Positions 12,030 to 21,355 of a stretch of DNA of 21,355 bases are shown here, piece by piece. The DNA is from Suillus spraguei. Its lineage: Eukaryota > Basidiomycota > Agaricomycetes > Boletales > Suillaceae. Position 1 is the stretch's first letter. The number at the start of each line of letters is the position of its first letter. The DNA lies in the NCBI GenBank assembly GCA_016800925.1, contig JABCPU010000919.1, positions 1 through 21,355 on the forward strand, read 5' to 3'. Below the pieces are notes generated by a model, which was given only the letters and a program-made list of their open reading frames with translations, searched no databases and was not told the origin of the DNA. Position numbers and translations under genes: made by a program.

Positions 12030-12820
12030 CTTGATCAACCTTACCTTGATTGTAAATTCTCCAACATCCAATTTCGTCAAGATAGTGCATAGTAGACTGA
12101 TAATCTCAGCATCTGGGATCATTGGGTCCTATGCACCTGTAATATCCAAATCCTGTGACAAATTATACGAAATACCCCAGGGAAAGTGAGAAAACGCGTA
12201 CTGCTCGTGAGAACTCGCGCATTCAGCCTTTTGACATCACAGGGTTGTCTCTCCTATAGACCTTGCCAACTTGCCAAATCTTCGCTTGGACAGTAGCACC
12301 AGCCATAGCTAGATACCGTGCCAAGGGAACGATGTGATCGTACCGAAGAGCAAGTTGCTCACCCCCTGGTCCATCAAGTCAAAAATGAGTTTCTGGTCCT
12401 CGCCGTACTTTCCGGCAAGCACGTCCTTGCGTTCAAATACAGGTGTGTCGAGGGCGCTCCCACCATAGGACGTAAATACATCCTTAACGATACGCTCAAC
12501 ATGCTACCGGCAAAACGTCTCCGCTGCGCCGTAATCGCGTGTGCCCTATGCAGCCTACTTGAGTACCCCTCAGAAGTGTATGATTGCAGTGCGCATTCGA
12601 ACACACCTTTGCAGTTTGAGGAGTAGTCGTTCCTTCTTCTTCCCAGCATCCTTGCTCCGCCTGCACTATTCATCGCAGCCATTGATTTCTTCAATTCACC
12701 AAGTCTCTACTTGACAGTGTCTATACTGGCCGGATCGGTATTTTGTAGTCGGAGATCGTTCAGTGCACCTGTTGCCTGTGCAATTTCAGCAGTGAGCGAA
12801 TCTGAGACTTCAGTTGTCAT
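12030..12820 (-). pseudogene. Histidyl-tRNA synthetase, N-terminal and catalytic part, broken
   Basis: ATG 12820-12818 opens a frame with MTTEVSDSLTAEIAQATGAL, like the WHEP-type N-terminus of eukaryotic HisRS. Catalytic-domain strings follow: [20 protein letters not shown], then (shifted) [17 protein letters not shown] and [18 protein letters not shown], then after an intron [10 protein letters not shown] and [10 protein letters not shown] ending at 12045. Lesions: TAG at 12709-12707, frameshifts around 12650-12600, loss of one G in a G run near 12362, TGA at 12235-12233 where the family has Arg in the GRxREF motif, and TAG where AYDP is expected near 12136. The next intron (from 12044) is cut after about 15 bp and joined to Sec23. 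This piece and the C-terminal piece at 1-605 are complementary parts on opposite strands. Confidence 0.85.
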
Positions 12821-12925
12821 TGTACGCGTCCCAATAGATTTTGGTATCAGAGTGCAAAAGTTGGTGGTCAATCGATATGATCTACAAAAAGCACGACCAG
12901 AGAACATAGAAAAGATAAATATAAG

Positions 12926-15412
12926 GATAAGCCACCACTTCATTACAGCAATGGTTTTCTCCATGCCTGTATCAGCCAATTCCACGTTCCGCACTAAAAA
13001 TTTGCTGAAGTAGTCGACGTCTTTTTGCTTCGGAGGATATTTTGTGAATCCCTTGACCCATGACTCGATGATGGTCTGAACATCTCCAGTTTCCGTGAAG
13101 TACAATTTCTCCCCTGGCTGTTTGCCCTGCTGCTTCAAAAAAAGGAGGCTCCGGGTGCTTAGCCTAAGGAGGGGGTTTCTTGCGATAAGGCGCAGATGAC
13201 ACACGACTAGAAGCCTTGATGATCTTACGTTCTTGAAGGAGATTTCCACTTCTCGCATGTCGAGCCATGATCACCTGCTCACGCTGCAAATCCACAGGTA
13301 ATGCAGCAAACACATCTGGGTCGATATCAAGTTTGCGAAGCTCTGTGTCAGATACACGCATGTATGATGGGACTTCACATTTTGCAAAGAGCGTGTTTTT
13401 ACGGGGGATACGCTCGTCCTATTCTTCGGTGCGAGTTGTTGAGTGATTCTTTTGACGTTGACGCCTTTGACCATGATTTTCGGTCGGACGTTATGAGAGG
13501 GTTGTTCCAGAGCATTGGTGAGCGTGATCTACGCTGATATTCGACTTCTAGTTCCTTCCTGACATCATCTGGCAGCGCATCGAAGACGTCCTTGTTGACC
13601 TGAGAGAAAGAAGGGAGGTCCAATGTAGGTAATGGACGTGATGGACAGGCCTGATTCTGGAGTGGATCTTCTGGCGAAGGGGGTTCAGTGATTATCATAG
13701 GCATTGGAATGGCGCCTTGTTCAGTATTATCTTGTACATTCGTCTTGGAGCTTGCTTCTGGCTTGGAAGGGCAACTTCACTTGCCCAGGGTCGGTGCCGT
13801 CAGGTGGCGACGGCGTATCTAGCTTCTGTATCTGAATGCCTATTCCGCGCAGCTCTTTCGGATCGAATCCCCAAGAACCCAGTAATGACCATGCGTGTTC
13901 GCCGATATCCTTTGGGTCGCTTGTAGCTCTACCATTTGTGCTACTGAGCAGAGTTTGCTTGCTGAATGTCTCACAGATGCCGTGCCCCATGAACTAAACG
14001 GTGAACATTCATCAGCACCCAATTTAAATACAGCCCATCTTCCTGAATACCTTAGGTGGCTCAACAGGTGCACTTGGATCGCGTTTCATAATCTTCAAAG
14101 TCAAAGAACGTCCACACATGTTGATAGCATTCAATCTCCGGGAAACTTCTTCAGCATCTGGTGGATGAATGCCTTAGCTTGGTCGTCGTTCTCAAAACGT
14201 ATTCCATACTAGGTAAAGTCAGAGATCAGCAAGTACACAACCAAAACTACTTATCAGCAACTCATGTTGATATCACACAAGACAGACTTCCTCGGTTTGT
14301 CAGACTCGAGTTTTCGTTCATCAATGCCACGGATCGCATTGTACAAAGTTTCGCCAGTAGTCTTGCCAAGCGCATCGCACAGTGCGGTTTTACTTTTCTT
14401 AGCGAGTTCGCCGAGATTTGTGACTCCGAGTTTCTCGTTCGCTTTCTGGCGTGTGGAATGTCCGAAACTGTGGAGATCGTCGATATCTAACGGCGCGAGA
14501 ACCTGTTCCATATCTTCTGATTTTAAGTGAAATGATCCCGCAGGCTTGGCCTTGCGTGTCGCGATGCGAGCAAGTTGTATGTTCTCCGCGATGCCAATGC
14601 TGACTATAGCTTGTGTCAGTAAGTAATGTCGGACACATCAATGTGAAGAACCTTCGCAACCTGTTCCTCTGACCGTATTTGTTCTGCAAGGGACCTTGCC
14701 GGATCATCCACGAATGCTAAGGAAGACGGTCGAATAGCGCACCGGGAAACACTCGTGTGACCTCAATCAAAGCTTCGTCAACGGAGACAGCCTGGATATC
14801 ATCCGCATGACGCATCAAAATGGGTGTAGAAACGCAACGACAGCTGTTTGTATCTGATCTTTTATTGGATAGAGTATAATGAATGGAAAGACAAATACAT
14901 ACTTCTCGAACTCGTAGGGTATAGTCATAAGATCAGGGCACAACCTACGTCCCTGCTGAAGGTTGAAGAGAGCTATCACTCATAGCTCAATACATGAAAG
15001 AAATACGTGTGGCATACCTCATTCCATTCTTGATCCCAATGACCTGGCTATGTAGCTTGAACTGGCTATTTCGCTTGTACTCGATGCACCCCCTGTGCTC
15101 CCTTGTGAGTGACAAACGACAACCGGTTTGCCTCGCAACTCAGGGTGACTCAGAAGGCCGACGGAAACGAAAAGCAATCAAAGTCGCAGTGCATCATAAC
15201 ACGCTTCAAGCTCGGGGCTTTTTCCTTTCCTTTTTGATGGAGACCTCGCGGCGAGGTGCGCCCCACTCATGTTGGTACCACCACTCTTAGCCATGTCCTG
15301 AGTGTCGCCTATAGACTCGTGTATCGACCAATTCTCAACTTCTTCTTGGGCTTGTTGAACCAAGTTTTTCAGCTCAGCTTTCCATGTGGACAGGTAGTGC
15401 AGTCGTGAGTGT
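12926..15412 (-). pseudogene. DNA repair protein REV1 (Y-family polymerase), heavily decayed
   Basis: REV1 is the deoxycytidyl transferase and scaffold of translesion synthesis. Segments in order: linker (LSTWKAELKNLVQQAQEE, near 15390); palm start CDFDCF near 15165; QAVSVDEALIEVT with the catalytic Asp-Glu pair (14785-14771); ARIATRKAKPAGSFHL; helix-hairpin-helix PLDIDDLHSFGHSTRQKANE; little-finger strings MKRDPSAPVEPPK and GIGIQIQKLDTPSP; two ubiquitin-binding motifs (VFDALPDDVRKEL near 13590, VFAALPVDLQRE near 13310); and the C-terminal domain DVQTIIESWVKGF to IAVMKWWL. The N-terminal BRCT region is missing. I count at least eight 1-2 nt frameshifts, a TAG near 14722, a TAG near 13163, and a splice donor changed from GT to AT near 14266. 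No REV1 stop is seen before the HisRS ATG. It cannot encode an enzyme. Confidence 0.87.
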
Positions 15413-16531
15413 TTGTGTGTTGTGCTGACCAGGATATAAATTATAGAGAATACGTCGGGTGAACTCGGGTGGTTGTTTGAAGGGGGTGTCTCCTAGACCT
15501 GTTCAATCATCGAGTAGGTTAGCGGATAGTAAAGTATGAAAATATGAATGTAACATGCATCGAAAGGGTGCAATAGCTCCAAGCACACGACTATCCACAA
15601 TACACTCTGGCTCACCAGGGTGCTCATTCATGACGCGCTGGACCTCAAGCGGATTTTCCCCGTTATGAAATTGCGTCAAAACTTCCACGTTCCACGATTT
15701 TTGATCAGTCTCTGAGACCATCACTTGAATTCAAAAGTTAGCCATCACGATGGACAATATCGTCACGCTTTACATACGTCCTTGGCAGTCACCCAGGTTG
15801 GCAAGCCATAGATTTTGGTGATCAGGGTCAACAAGAGCTACGAGTGCAGTAGTACCATACAAGCACAGCCTTGCCTTCGTGTAATTTTGGCCTCCGGAAA
15901 GTTGGTCATCGAGAACTTCCTGGATCTGCAAGTCCAACAAGCGAGATAAAGATGACAAACCGTCCGGGAAAAGTTCCAGGACGTCATTGGCAATGGCGTC
16001 ATCAAAAGCGCGAATGGCCATCGAAAACATGTCTGCAATTAAAGGCGGCGGTACAACACGGTCACCGTGTTTCCGAGTGATCAACTCCAAGTGTTCCCGC
16101 ACAATGATAGGCATGTGATGGGCCACATGCTCAACGGTATGGCTACCCCCCAGGTGACCTGTGGATAATTCCTGGTAATGACACAATGACCAAGCACATT
16201 CTCAAAACTTGTGCCTACCATCAAAAACTGCAGACAGGGTCCAAACGCGTCCCTGAATATGTATCTGCTGAATTGCATAACGGTCTTGTGAGGGAGTCTC
16301 AGCGCAAGGTTGGAAGTTGAGGGCATCTGCACGCCACCGTCCCGTCGGGTCAAATTTGACGCTGTGGAGGTTGGAGGCTGCCGCCAGGTGATCCCAGGCA
16401 GCGTCATGGTTCAAATTTCGAAAGGGACGTGGCCAATCATCTGTAGGACTACACAGATTGCCAGGGATATCGCCGAAGGAGGCAAACGATGTAGGACCGG
16501 TATAGCAGGAGCATTCGGGGCTTCCACCCAT
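15374..16531 (-). pseudogene. PP2C-family Ser/Thr phosphatase, 3'-truncated
   Basis: Metal-dependent phosphatase related to the pyruvate dehydrogenase phosphatase group. Exons: 16531-16219, 16158-15778, 15723-15559, 15498-about 15429; phases fit across all three introns with no frameshift. Motifs: ETPSQDRYAIQ, VFDGHLGGSHTVEHVAHH (the DG metal-binding motif split by intron 1), YGTTALVALVDP, LWLANLGDCQ, and HPGEPECIVDSRVLGAIAPF. The third intron donor reads GC (15558-15557). After TPFKQPPEFTRR and YNLYPG the sequence leaves PP2C near 15429 and runs out of frame into REV1 DNA, ending at TGA 15376-15374. The later Asp-containing metal sites (DGLWD and DN types) are lost, so activity is unlikely. 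The start at 16531 is chosen as the first ATG in frame; an upstream frame (16629) is out of phase. Confidence 0.8.
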
Positions 16532-16664
16532 GAGGCGCCAGTCACAAAAGAAGTAAGCGCAGGAGAAATGTGGGGAAGCGGAATCCCCACTTTGCTGTCG
16601 GACCGCTTATAAGTCATTGCTGCTGTCATGTGCAGTACTGGGCGTTAAAGTTCAACATTAATTA

Positions 16665-16891
16665 CAACAGTTTGCATAATAAGAGAGGCCGCGGTATTTT
16701 CCAAAAAAAGTGTGCATTTGTTTTCGAAAAGTAGTCCTACAAAGATCGATTTTTATCTCAACAACGAAGCAAGCTATTTACATGGTCCAAGCGACAAAAC
16801 TGATCAGAAAAATCGAACGCAGACGACCAGCGAAAACAACAAGCGATTCAGTGAAGTTGGTGGTCACCTGCTCTCAGAGCCAACAGTCTAC
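16665..16891. repeat. Left terminal inverted repeat of the Tc1-type element
   Basis: Pairs with 17930-18156 with about 95% identity by eye. It contains a 35-bp box at 16736-16770 (CCTACAAAGATCGATTTTTA onwards) that recurs, weaker, at 16887-16918 at the inner border. Confidence 0.9.
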
Positions 16892-16934
16892 AACAACACT
16901 TTTTTATCCAGTCAAACGTCTCCCTTACCCCACT

Positions 16935-17504
16935 ATGAAAGGTCACACATCGTCGCAAGAACTATGCGAAATTATCATCCGAATGCTACCACTCCTTGAC
17001 ACGTCTGAAATCATGGCATACACTGGTGCAAGCAAATCGACAATAGAAAGGATTGCGCGATGCTATAAATTGACTGGGAAGCCGTAGAAAGTCAGAGGGG
17101 TAAGAATGGTAGAACTCGAATGATGGACTTGGAAGATATCGAGGTGCGTCCATATTCAATCTCTTTCTGTGCAAATTCTGACATATAAAAGTACAGGCAT
17201 GGCTGTTTGTCCCGCAGCTGTGATATGTATCTAGATGAGCTCTGTGATGAGATTAGCAAGGCTCGCGGGAAACACCCGTTATTGTCCACCATCTGGCGAA
17301 CGCTTCATCGCATGGGATATTCAAGGAAGAAAGTTAGTGTCTTGATTCTCGTCTCATTGACAATGATGTTTGATTGATGTGTGCAATAGATCACTCGAGA
17401 AGCAAGAGAGCGGAACCTTGATAAACGTGCTGAGTACATGTATCAGATTGGCCTCAAGTATAGACCCGACCAACTCATTTTTGTCGACGAGAGCTCCGCC
17501 GACA
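16935..17504 (+). pseudogene. Tc1-like transposase, N-terminal half
   Basis: Exons 16935-17143, 17197-17332 and 17390-about 17504. The start MKGHTSSQELCEIIIRML is followed by a helix-turn-helix (YTGASKSTIERIARCYKLTG), then a second DNA-binding part (LDELCDEISKARGKHPLL, TIWRTLHRMGYSRKK), then YRPDQLIFVDESS, where the Asp at 17486-17488 fits the first catalytic residue of the DDE/D triad. A 1-nt loss near 17086 creates TAG after KLTGKP, and the frame after the first intron is disturbed near 17215. Homology stops right after VDESS; the other two catalytic acids are missing, so it is inactive. Confidence 0.8.
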
Positions 17505-17726
17505 TCTGGTGCGGAGCTGGATCCACCTGGCATTGTGGCTGCTGACGAAGTGCCAGGCTTTTTTTGGTGGAATGGGCCGTGGCCGTGGTTTAGTCTTTGA
17601 GATGACTTCCTGACTTGAAGGATCTTCCACCTGTGTACCACTGGGGAGCTGTGATTGCTTTTTTGGAGGACAGTCGCGTTTACGAGGCTCCTTGACCTTG
17701 CGCAGTCGTGCAGGAGCCTTTGCCAT
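17500..17726 (-). pseudogene. Captured 5' end of an unidentified gene inside the transposon
   Basis: Minus-strand ATG 17726-17724 opens a basic, Pro-rich frame: MAKAPARLRKVKEPRKRDC, PPKKQSQLPSG, KPRPRPIPPKK. A -1/+2 shifted frame downstream reads PGTSSAATMPGGSSSAPDVG, which looks like a natural low-complexity linker. It stops where the transposase homology begins. It resembles a nuclear protein N-terminus but I cannot name the family. It occupies the place of the transposase catalytic core, as if DNA was captured during gap repair. Confidence 0.45.
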
Positions 17727-17929
17727 CCTGCGAGACAATGTAGCAGACCGGGAAAAGTGAGATGTGTGTGAATTTGGTTTGTATACTAGTACTAGACACG
17801 AGACAAGTGTCCACTTCGCCAGATTGTTCCATTCGTTCTACAGTCGTCTGCGCCTCATTGTTCTTATCAAGTTTGTATCTTACCGCTTGTCATTATCTTG
17901 CTTCGTTACTGAAATAAAAATCAATCTTC

Positions 17930-18156
17930 GTAGACTGTTGGCTCTGAGAGCAGGTGACCACCAACTTCACCAAATCGCTTGGTTTTTTCGCTGGTCGTCT
18001 GCGTTCGATTTTTCTGATCAGTTTTGTCGCTTGGACCATGTAAATAGCTTGCTTCGTTGTTGAGATAAAAATCGATCTTTGTAGGACTACTTTTCGAAAA
18101 CAAATGCACGCTTTTTTTGGAAAATACCGCGGCCTCTCTTATTATGTAAACTGCTG
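17930..18156. repeat. Right terminal inverted repeat of the Tc1-type element
   Basis: Inverted copy of 16665-16891. The 35-bp box is at 18051-18085 and recurs with about 28 of 35 matches at 17900-17934, straddling the inner edge of the repeat. Confidence 0.9.
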
Positions 18157-18640
18157 TAATGACATATATCAATAAATTTGGTGTCTTTGTATGAAGGCCA
18201 TGTGGCATGCGTATACGTGTGGCGTCAAACGTCACCGTGCCAGTACCACATTGAAAGTTTAGGACGGAGATGGGCACCTGGCAATTCAACGTGATGGGAT
18301 ATAGTTAACTCCCGCAATCCTGTGTTTGCGGAGTTTCGCGTGGTCATTCGATGCAACACAGGCACAATGGGAAACCTCTGTTGAAGGAAGAACGCAAAGG
18401 GCAATAAACTTATGTAAAGCTTAAAACCAGTGTCCGCACAAATAGCTAGACTTAAAAAAGTGATACATTACACTACATACAACTTGCGTTATTTAAGAGC
18501 TACTAGTAATCAAGATTGTAGTTGTAAGCTACAATATAGTGACGAAAAAAATGTATACAATGTGTGTGGTTGTAAAGATTGTGGTAGGTAAGATCCAGTC
18601 TGATACTCCAGGTCCATGCAGAATTATGAGAAGACATTGC
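18157..18640. other. Spacer between transposon and receptor pseudogene
   Basis: No protein-like frame and no repeat recognised. It should contain the 3' flank of the minus-strand cysteine-rich gene. Confidence 0.5.
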
Positions 18641-20959
18641 TTATTTATGGAAGAGGTTGCAAGATCCGCCCGTATTTGTAGGTGTGATCCAATGCGATGG
18701 GTCAGGTTCTGGGACTGCCTTACGGACGCAGCGTACGACTCGGCAGTGGTTAGCAGTTTAGAAGGCAGTAGCTGACGTTTCACCACATTTGGTCTCTTGG
18801 GTACCGAAGATCCAAGTGTCGTTGTCGAAAATCGAGAACTCAAAGGGTCCAATTTGACAGGCTGCCGAGGTTCGGGTCTGGAACGAACATTCCCTGTCGT
18901 TTGGGAATACAGGGAACCTGATAGCCTATTAACATCGGAGTAATCATATGATTCGTGATGGTTGTAGAGATGAAGCAAAGGAGATCGGCTCAATCCCGAG
19001 CGAGAGTGCTCATGTGTGCCCATAAGCATCTCCATTTCCTTATGGTGCCGTGCCTCCTCCGCAGCGCGCAGTTTCCATAAAGCAATTTCCTCCATCTCAG
19101 GCTGCGTGCTATGATTGTGCCCAAAAAGCCTCTCTCCAAAGCGGGCAAGTCACCATCTCCAGTTTTGCTTGTGGGGGCCTTAGCAGATGCAAATGCTGCT
19201 GTCTCCTTTGCTCACTGCTTGCGAGCTTGGCGCCGCCAGCAGTATAAAAAGGCCACAAAGATGAAAGCACATCCAAGTGCCATGAGTAAAATATCCCACC
19301 ACTGCAATCGTTGGGTTGTGGTTGTAATAGGAGTCGATAGCCCTGAGGGAAGCACGCCTGAACTGGTACCAGAAGGTAAGACTTGTACAAGTTCTGAAAG
19401 GCACACCCCAAGACTTGGGATAACACTTGTACCGCTGGTGCAGTTAGCTGACGTGCGAGCACCCCCACGCAAAACTTGACTAGAACTTGAGCAAGCGAGG
19501 CAGTTATTTGGACTGGCGCCTGAACAGCTAGCACAGCTGGAATCGCAAGACTGGCATGTTGAGGACATTGTGTCGAAATACTGCTTCTGACTGCAAGTAG
19601 CGAGACAGCGACCACTTGTAAGGACAGGGAGTGCTTTGTTGCAACTTGTGCACTGGTTAAAGGATGCACCTGAACATGTTGCACAGTCTGGATGGCAGGA
19701 AATGCAGGACCTGGAAGAACTAAACATGTTGGAGGGACAAGAACTGACGCACTGCCCGTTTGAAGCTAGCAAGTTGTTCGTGCATGTCAAGCAGGTGGTA
19801 GTGCTTCCCGCACAGCTACTACAGGATGAAGAACAAGCTGAATACATGATGACATCAGTCTAATTTAGTAATCAATTGAAATGAGACAGTCCATACCTGT
19901 ACACGTCAAATTATCTTGAGGAGATAGGAAAGTACCAGATGGACAACTTGTCACACACTGCCCTTGTGACAAGACAAAACCAGGAAGACAGCCAGTACAC
20001 TGAGCTTGATTGACGGTAGATGCCACATTGAAATTGGATATCTGGCAGGTCGTGCACTTCGGTCCACAAGCTGAGAATTACATATTGAGTACACGTCAAT
20101 GCACAGTGGGATACACTTACTGTCGCACTCATGCTTGTCATTGTTGGCAATCATATTGGAGCCTGAGCAAACACCCCAGAACTGGTCGTCACGCATGACC
20201 CATTAAACTTGTATGTGCCAGATCCGCAAATGACACAATCGTTCAAATTTGGCCTGGTACAAGTCATGCAAAGCAGCGAACAAATCGCGCAACTAGACCC
20301 AGCACCGTAACTTCCGGTAGGACAAGTCGTGCTATTTGACGTAGTTTGCGGAATGGCATCGCACATTGTGTGGTCATTCCCGTCCTGAGTAAAGCCGGAT
20401 GCGCAAGTAATGCAGTCCCCGGTGCCATCAGCACACTGTTGACAACCCAACTGACAAACTGAAATCAAAGATGAGATTGGTGAGACAGAAAAAGAATGTA
20501 TCGTAACTGACTTTCGCAGTTCCCATTTGTAGCTAAAAAGAAACCGGCCGCACATGCAGCACATTGAGTTCCATTTGAAGCCGAGGTCCCACCACTAAGA
20601 CAGGTACACTGTCCATTAGCGCCACATTCGCCATTGATACAATTGCAACTCGATGGCAGGTTTGACACTACTGGCACCAAGCAACGTCCCATGCCCAAGA
20701 TTCCATCATCACATGAAGTACACCCTGACGGACAGGCCTGACACTCCGGTCCGAAGAAACCAGATGAGCACGCCTCACAAGATGAACCGGTGAATCCGCT
20801 TGGACATTGACACGTCCCAGAAGAGGAGCAAATGCCATCTCCAGAACAAGCTGGCAAACAGGATGACGAATGCAGGTTGAGCAACGACAGGGACCCTGAG
20901 GCGCTTGCAGGGAGCTGGCTGACATCAGGAATAGAGTTCCACAAAATGACATGGCTGTT
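18641..20959 (-). pseudogene. Cysteine-rich EGF/furin-like single-pass membrane protein, broken
   Basis: Exons: 20959-20512, 20458-20121, 20070-19897, 19837 to 18641. The ectodomain has EGF-like units (CSGDGICSSSGTCQCPSGF; CNCINGECGANGQCTC) and furin/growth-factor-receptor type repeats (CQLGCQQCADGTGDCITC; CHPDCATCSGASFNQCTSC; CDSSCASCSGASPNNCLAC). A Ser/Thr-rich stalk leads to a membrane span at about 19292-19236 (ILLMALGCAFIFVAFLY) and a basic cytoplasmic stop-transfer (CWRRQARK). The cytoplasmic tail continues with ALWKLRAAEEARHHKEME and SSRFSTTTLGSSVPKRPNVV. Lesions: frame change near 20190, TGA at 19214-19212 just inside the membrane, frame changes near 19130, and a shift near 18680 before the probable native stop (18643-18641). 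Likely a cell-surface or wall-sensing protein in its intact form; ligand unknown. The true 5' end is missing: homology starts at the amidase junction. Confidence 0.78.
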
Positions 20960-21212
20960 CCTGACAGGTAATAGCCAAAGCGAAGCTTGGAAGGGAGCTC
21001 GACAGTGTGGTACGGCATGGGAACATTCTGGTGAGATGAGTCCTTTTTGGCCAAAGATAGTTTTGCAGAACAATTCACAGTCCTGAACAGACCTAGAAAA
21101 TAGTTAAGAATGAGCCAAGTGATGCAGGTAGCGACTAACCGCGCTAATGACCCATGAGAAGATTGAATTACTTCGAATCCAGGCTGGACGGCTGGAAGAC
21201 AAAGCCAGTTAT
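20960..21212 (-). pseudogene. Amidase fragment, copy B (inverted repeat of 1971-2225)
   Basis: Matches 1971-2225 in inverted orientation, including the same intron, at roughly 96% by eye. In copy B the coding frame reads CKTIFGQKGL (the family-like version) where copy A reads shifted residues; a 2-nt loss after the SPE codons then shifts copy B. Several differences are CG in copy A against CA in copy B. The right edge falls exactly at the exon end CTGTCAGG, where it is joined to receptor-gene sequence, giving a run-on chimeric frame. Confidence 0.88.
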
Positions 21213-21355
21213 CGTCTTAGTTGGGGCAGGGACGCAGGGACGACTGCAGGTCGTGGGAGGCAACATGCAGCAGTGACACAGTGACAGTGCTGTAAAGAGA
21301 AACAAAAAGACAGCAGTGATGCCGGGTGTGGGAATGGAAAAGAACCAGTGATGGA
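21213..21355. other. Window edge, nothing recognised
   Basis: On the minus strand this leads into the intron acceptor of amidase copy B, but it does not resemble upstream amidase coding sequence. Homology to the left block ends at 21212. Confidence 0.4.

Larger units (their letters stand above)
16665..18156. mobile_element. Tc1/mariner-type DNA transposon, defective, 1492 bp
   Basis: Both ends are CA(A/G)CAGTTT(G/A)CATAATA, inverted, and flanked by TA at 16663-16664 and 18157-18158, the target duplication of the Tc1/mariner superfamily. Terminal inverted repeats are 227 bp (16665-16891, 17930-18156). The interior holds a truncated plus-strand transposase (to about 17500), then an unrelated minus-strand gene start (17726-17500). 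The element sits between the PP2C pseudogene and the receptor pseudogene. Confidence 0.9.

Noticed and set aside
11304..16531. Helitron that captured several gene fragments
   Set aside because: No TC start, CTRR end or terminal hairpin was found, and the HisRS-Sec23 adjacency recurs with different junctions in the other block, which fits native gene order plus deletions better.
19109..19684. Minus-strand open frame of 191 codons
   Set aside because: Same strand but wrong frame across the cysteine-rich repeats of the receptor; the other frame shows regular CxxC repeats and a membrane span.

Overview
The window reads as nuclear DNA of a basidiomycete fungus, most likely an Agaricomycete. Genes are cut by many short introns of about 45-60 bp with GT-AG or GC-AG ends and CTGAC/CTAAC-like branch sites, intergenic gaps are short, and the housekeeping proteins read like mushroom orthologues. 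No taxon below that can be proved from the sequence. All family names come from reading translations, not from a search.

Almost every recognisable gene is truncated, frameshifted or interrupted by stops. Left block (1-3284, plus strand): C-terminal part of histidyl-tRNA synthetase (HisRS), fused to a decayed Sec23 (COPII coat) fragment, fused to the C-terminal half of an amidase. Repeat-rich spacer (3285-7521): a ~65-bp minisatellite, a perfect 2 x 34-bp tandem repeat, a purine-rich ~25-bp satellite, a fragment of a repeated fungal ORF, a weak tRNA-like hairpin, and a pyrimidine-rich stretch. Centre (7522-10561, minus strand): an eight-exon gene of about 857 codons with an N-terminal ParB/sulfiredoxin-like domain and a long, probably helical remainder. 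It carries three in-frame TGA codons and one 1-nt frameshift. Next comes a 154-bp foldback element (10955-11108).

Right block (11304-16531, minus strand): in transcription order, a truncated PP2C phosphatase, REV1 translesion polymerase, the N-terminal part of HisRS, and a second Sec23 fragment. Upstream of these lies a 1492-bp Tc1/mariner-type element (16665-18156) with 227-bp terminal inverted repeats and TA flanks; its transposase is cut off after the first catalytic Asp and replaced by an unrelated antisense gene fragment. Then (18641-20959, minus) a cysteine-rich, EGF/furin-like single-pass membrane protein gene, broken, whose 5' end is joined to a 253-bp second copy of the amidase fragment (20960-21212).

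The Sec23 and amidase pieces on the plus strand each have an inverted copy on the minus strand, about 10 kb and 19 kb away, with different lesions in each copy. Junctions usually remove the 3' end of one gene and the 5' end of the next while keeping direction. The simplest reading is a duplicated and inverted gene block (PP2C-REV1-HisRS-Sec23-amidase-receptor) decaying by deletion, point indels and apparent CGA-to-TGA changes. No intact functional pathway is encoded here. The items most worth following are the ParB/Srx-like gene and the Tc1 element with an IR/DR-like layout and captured DNA.
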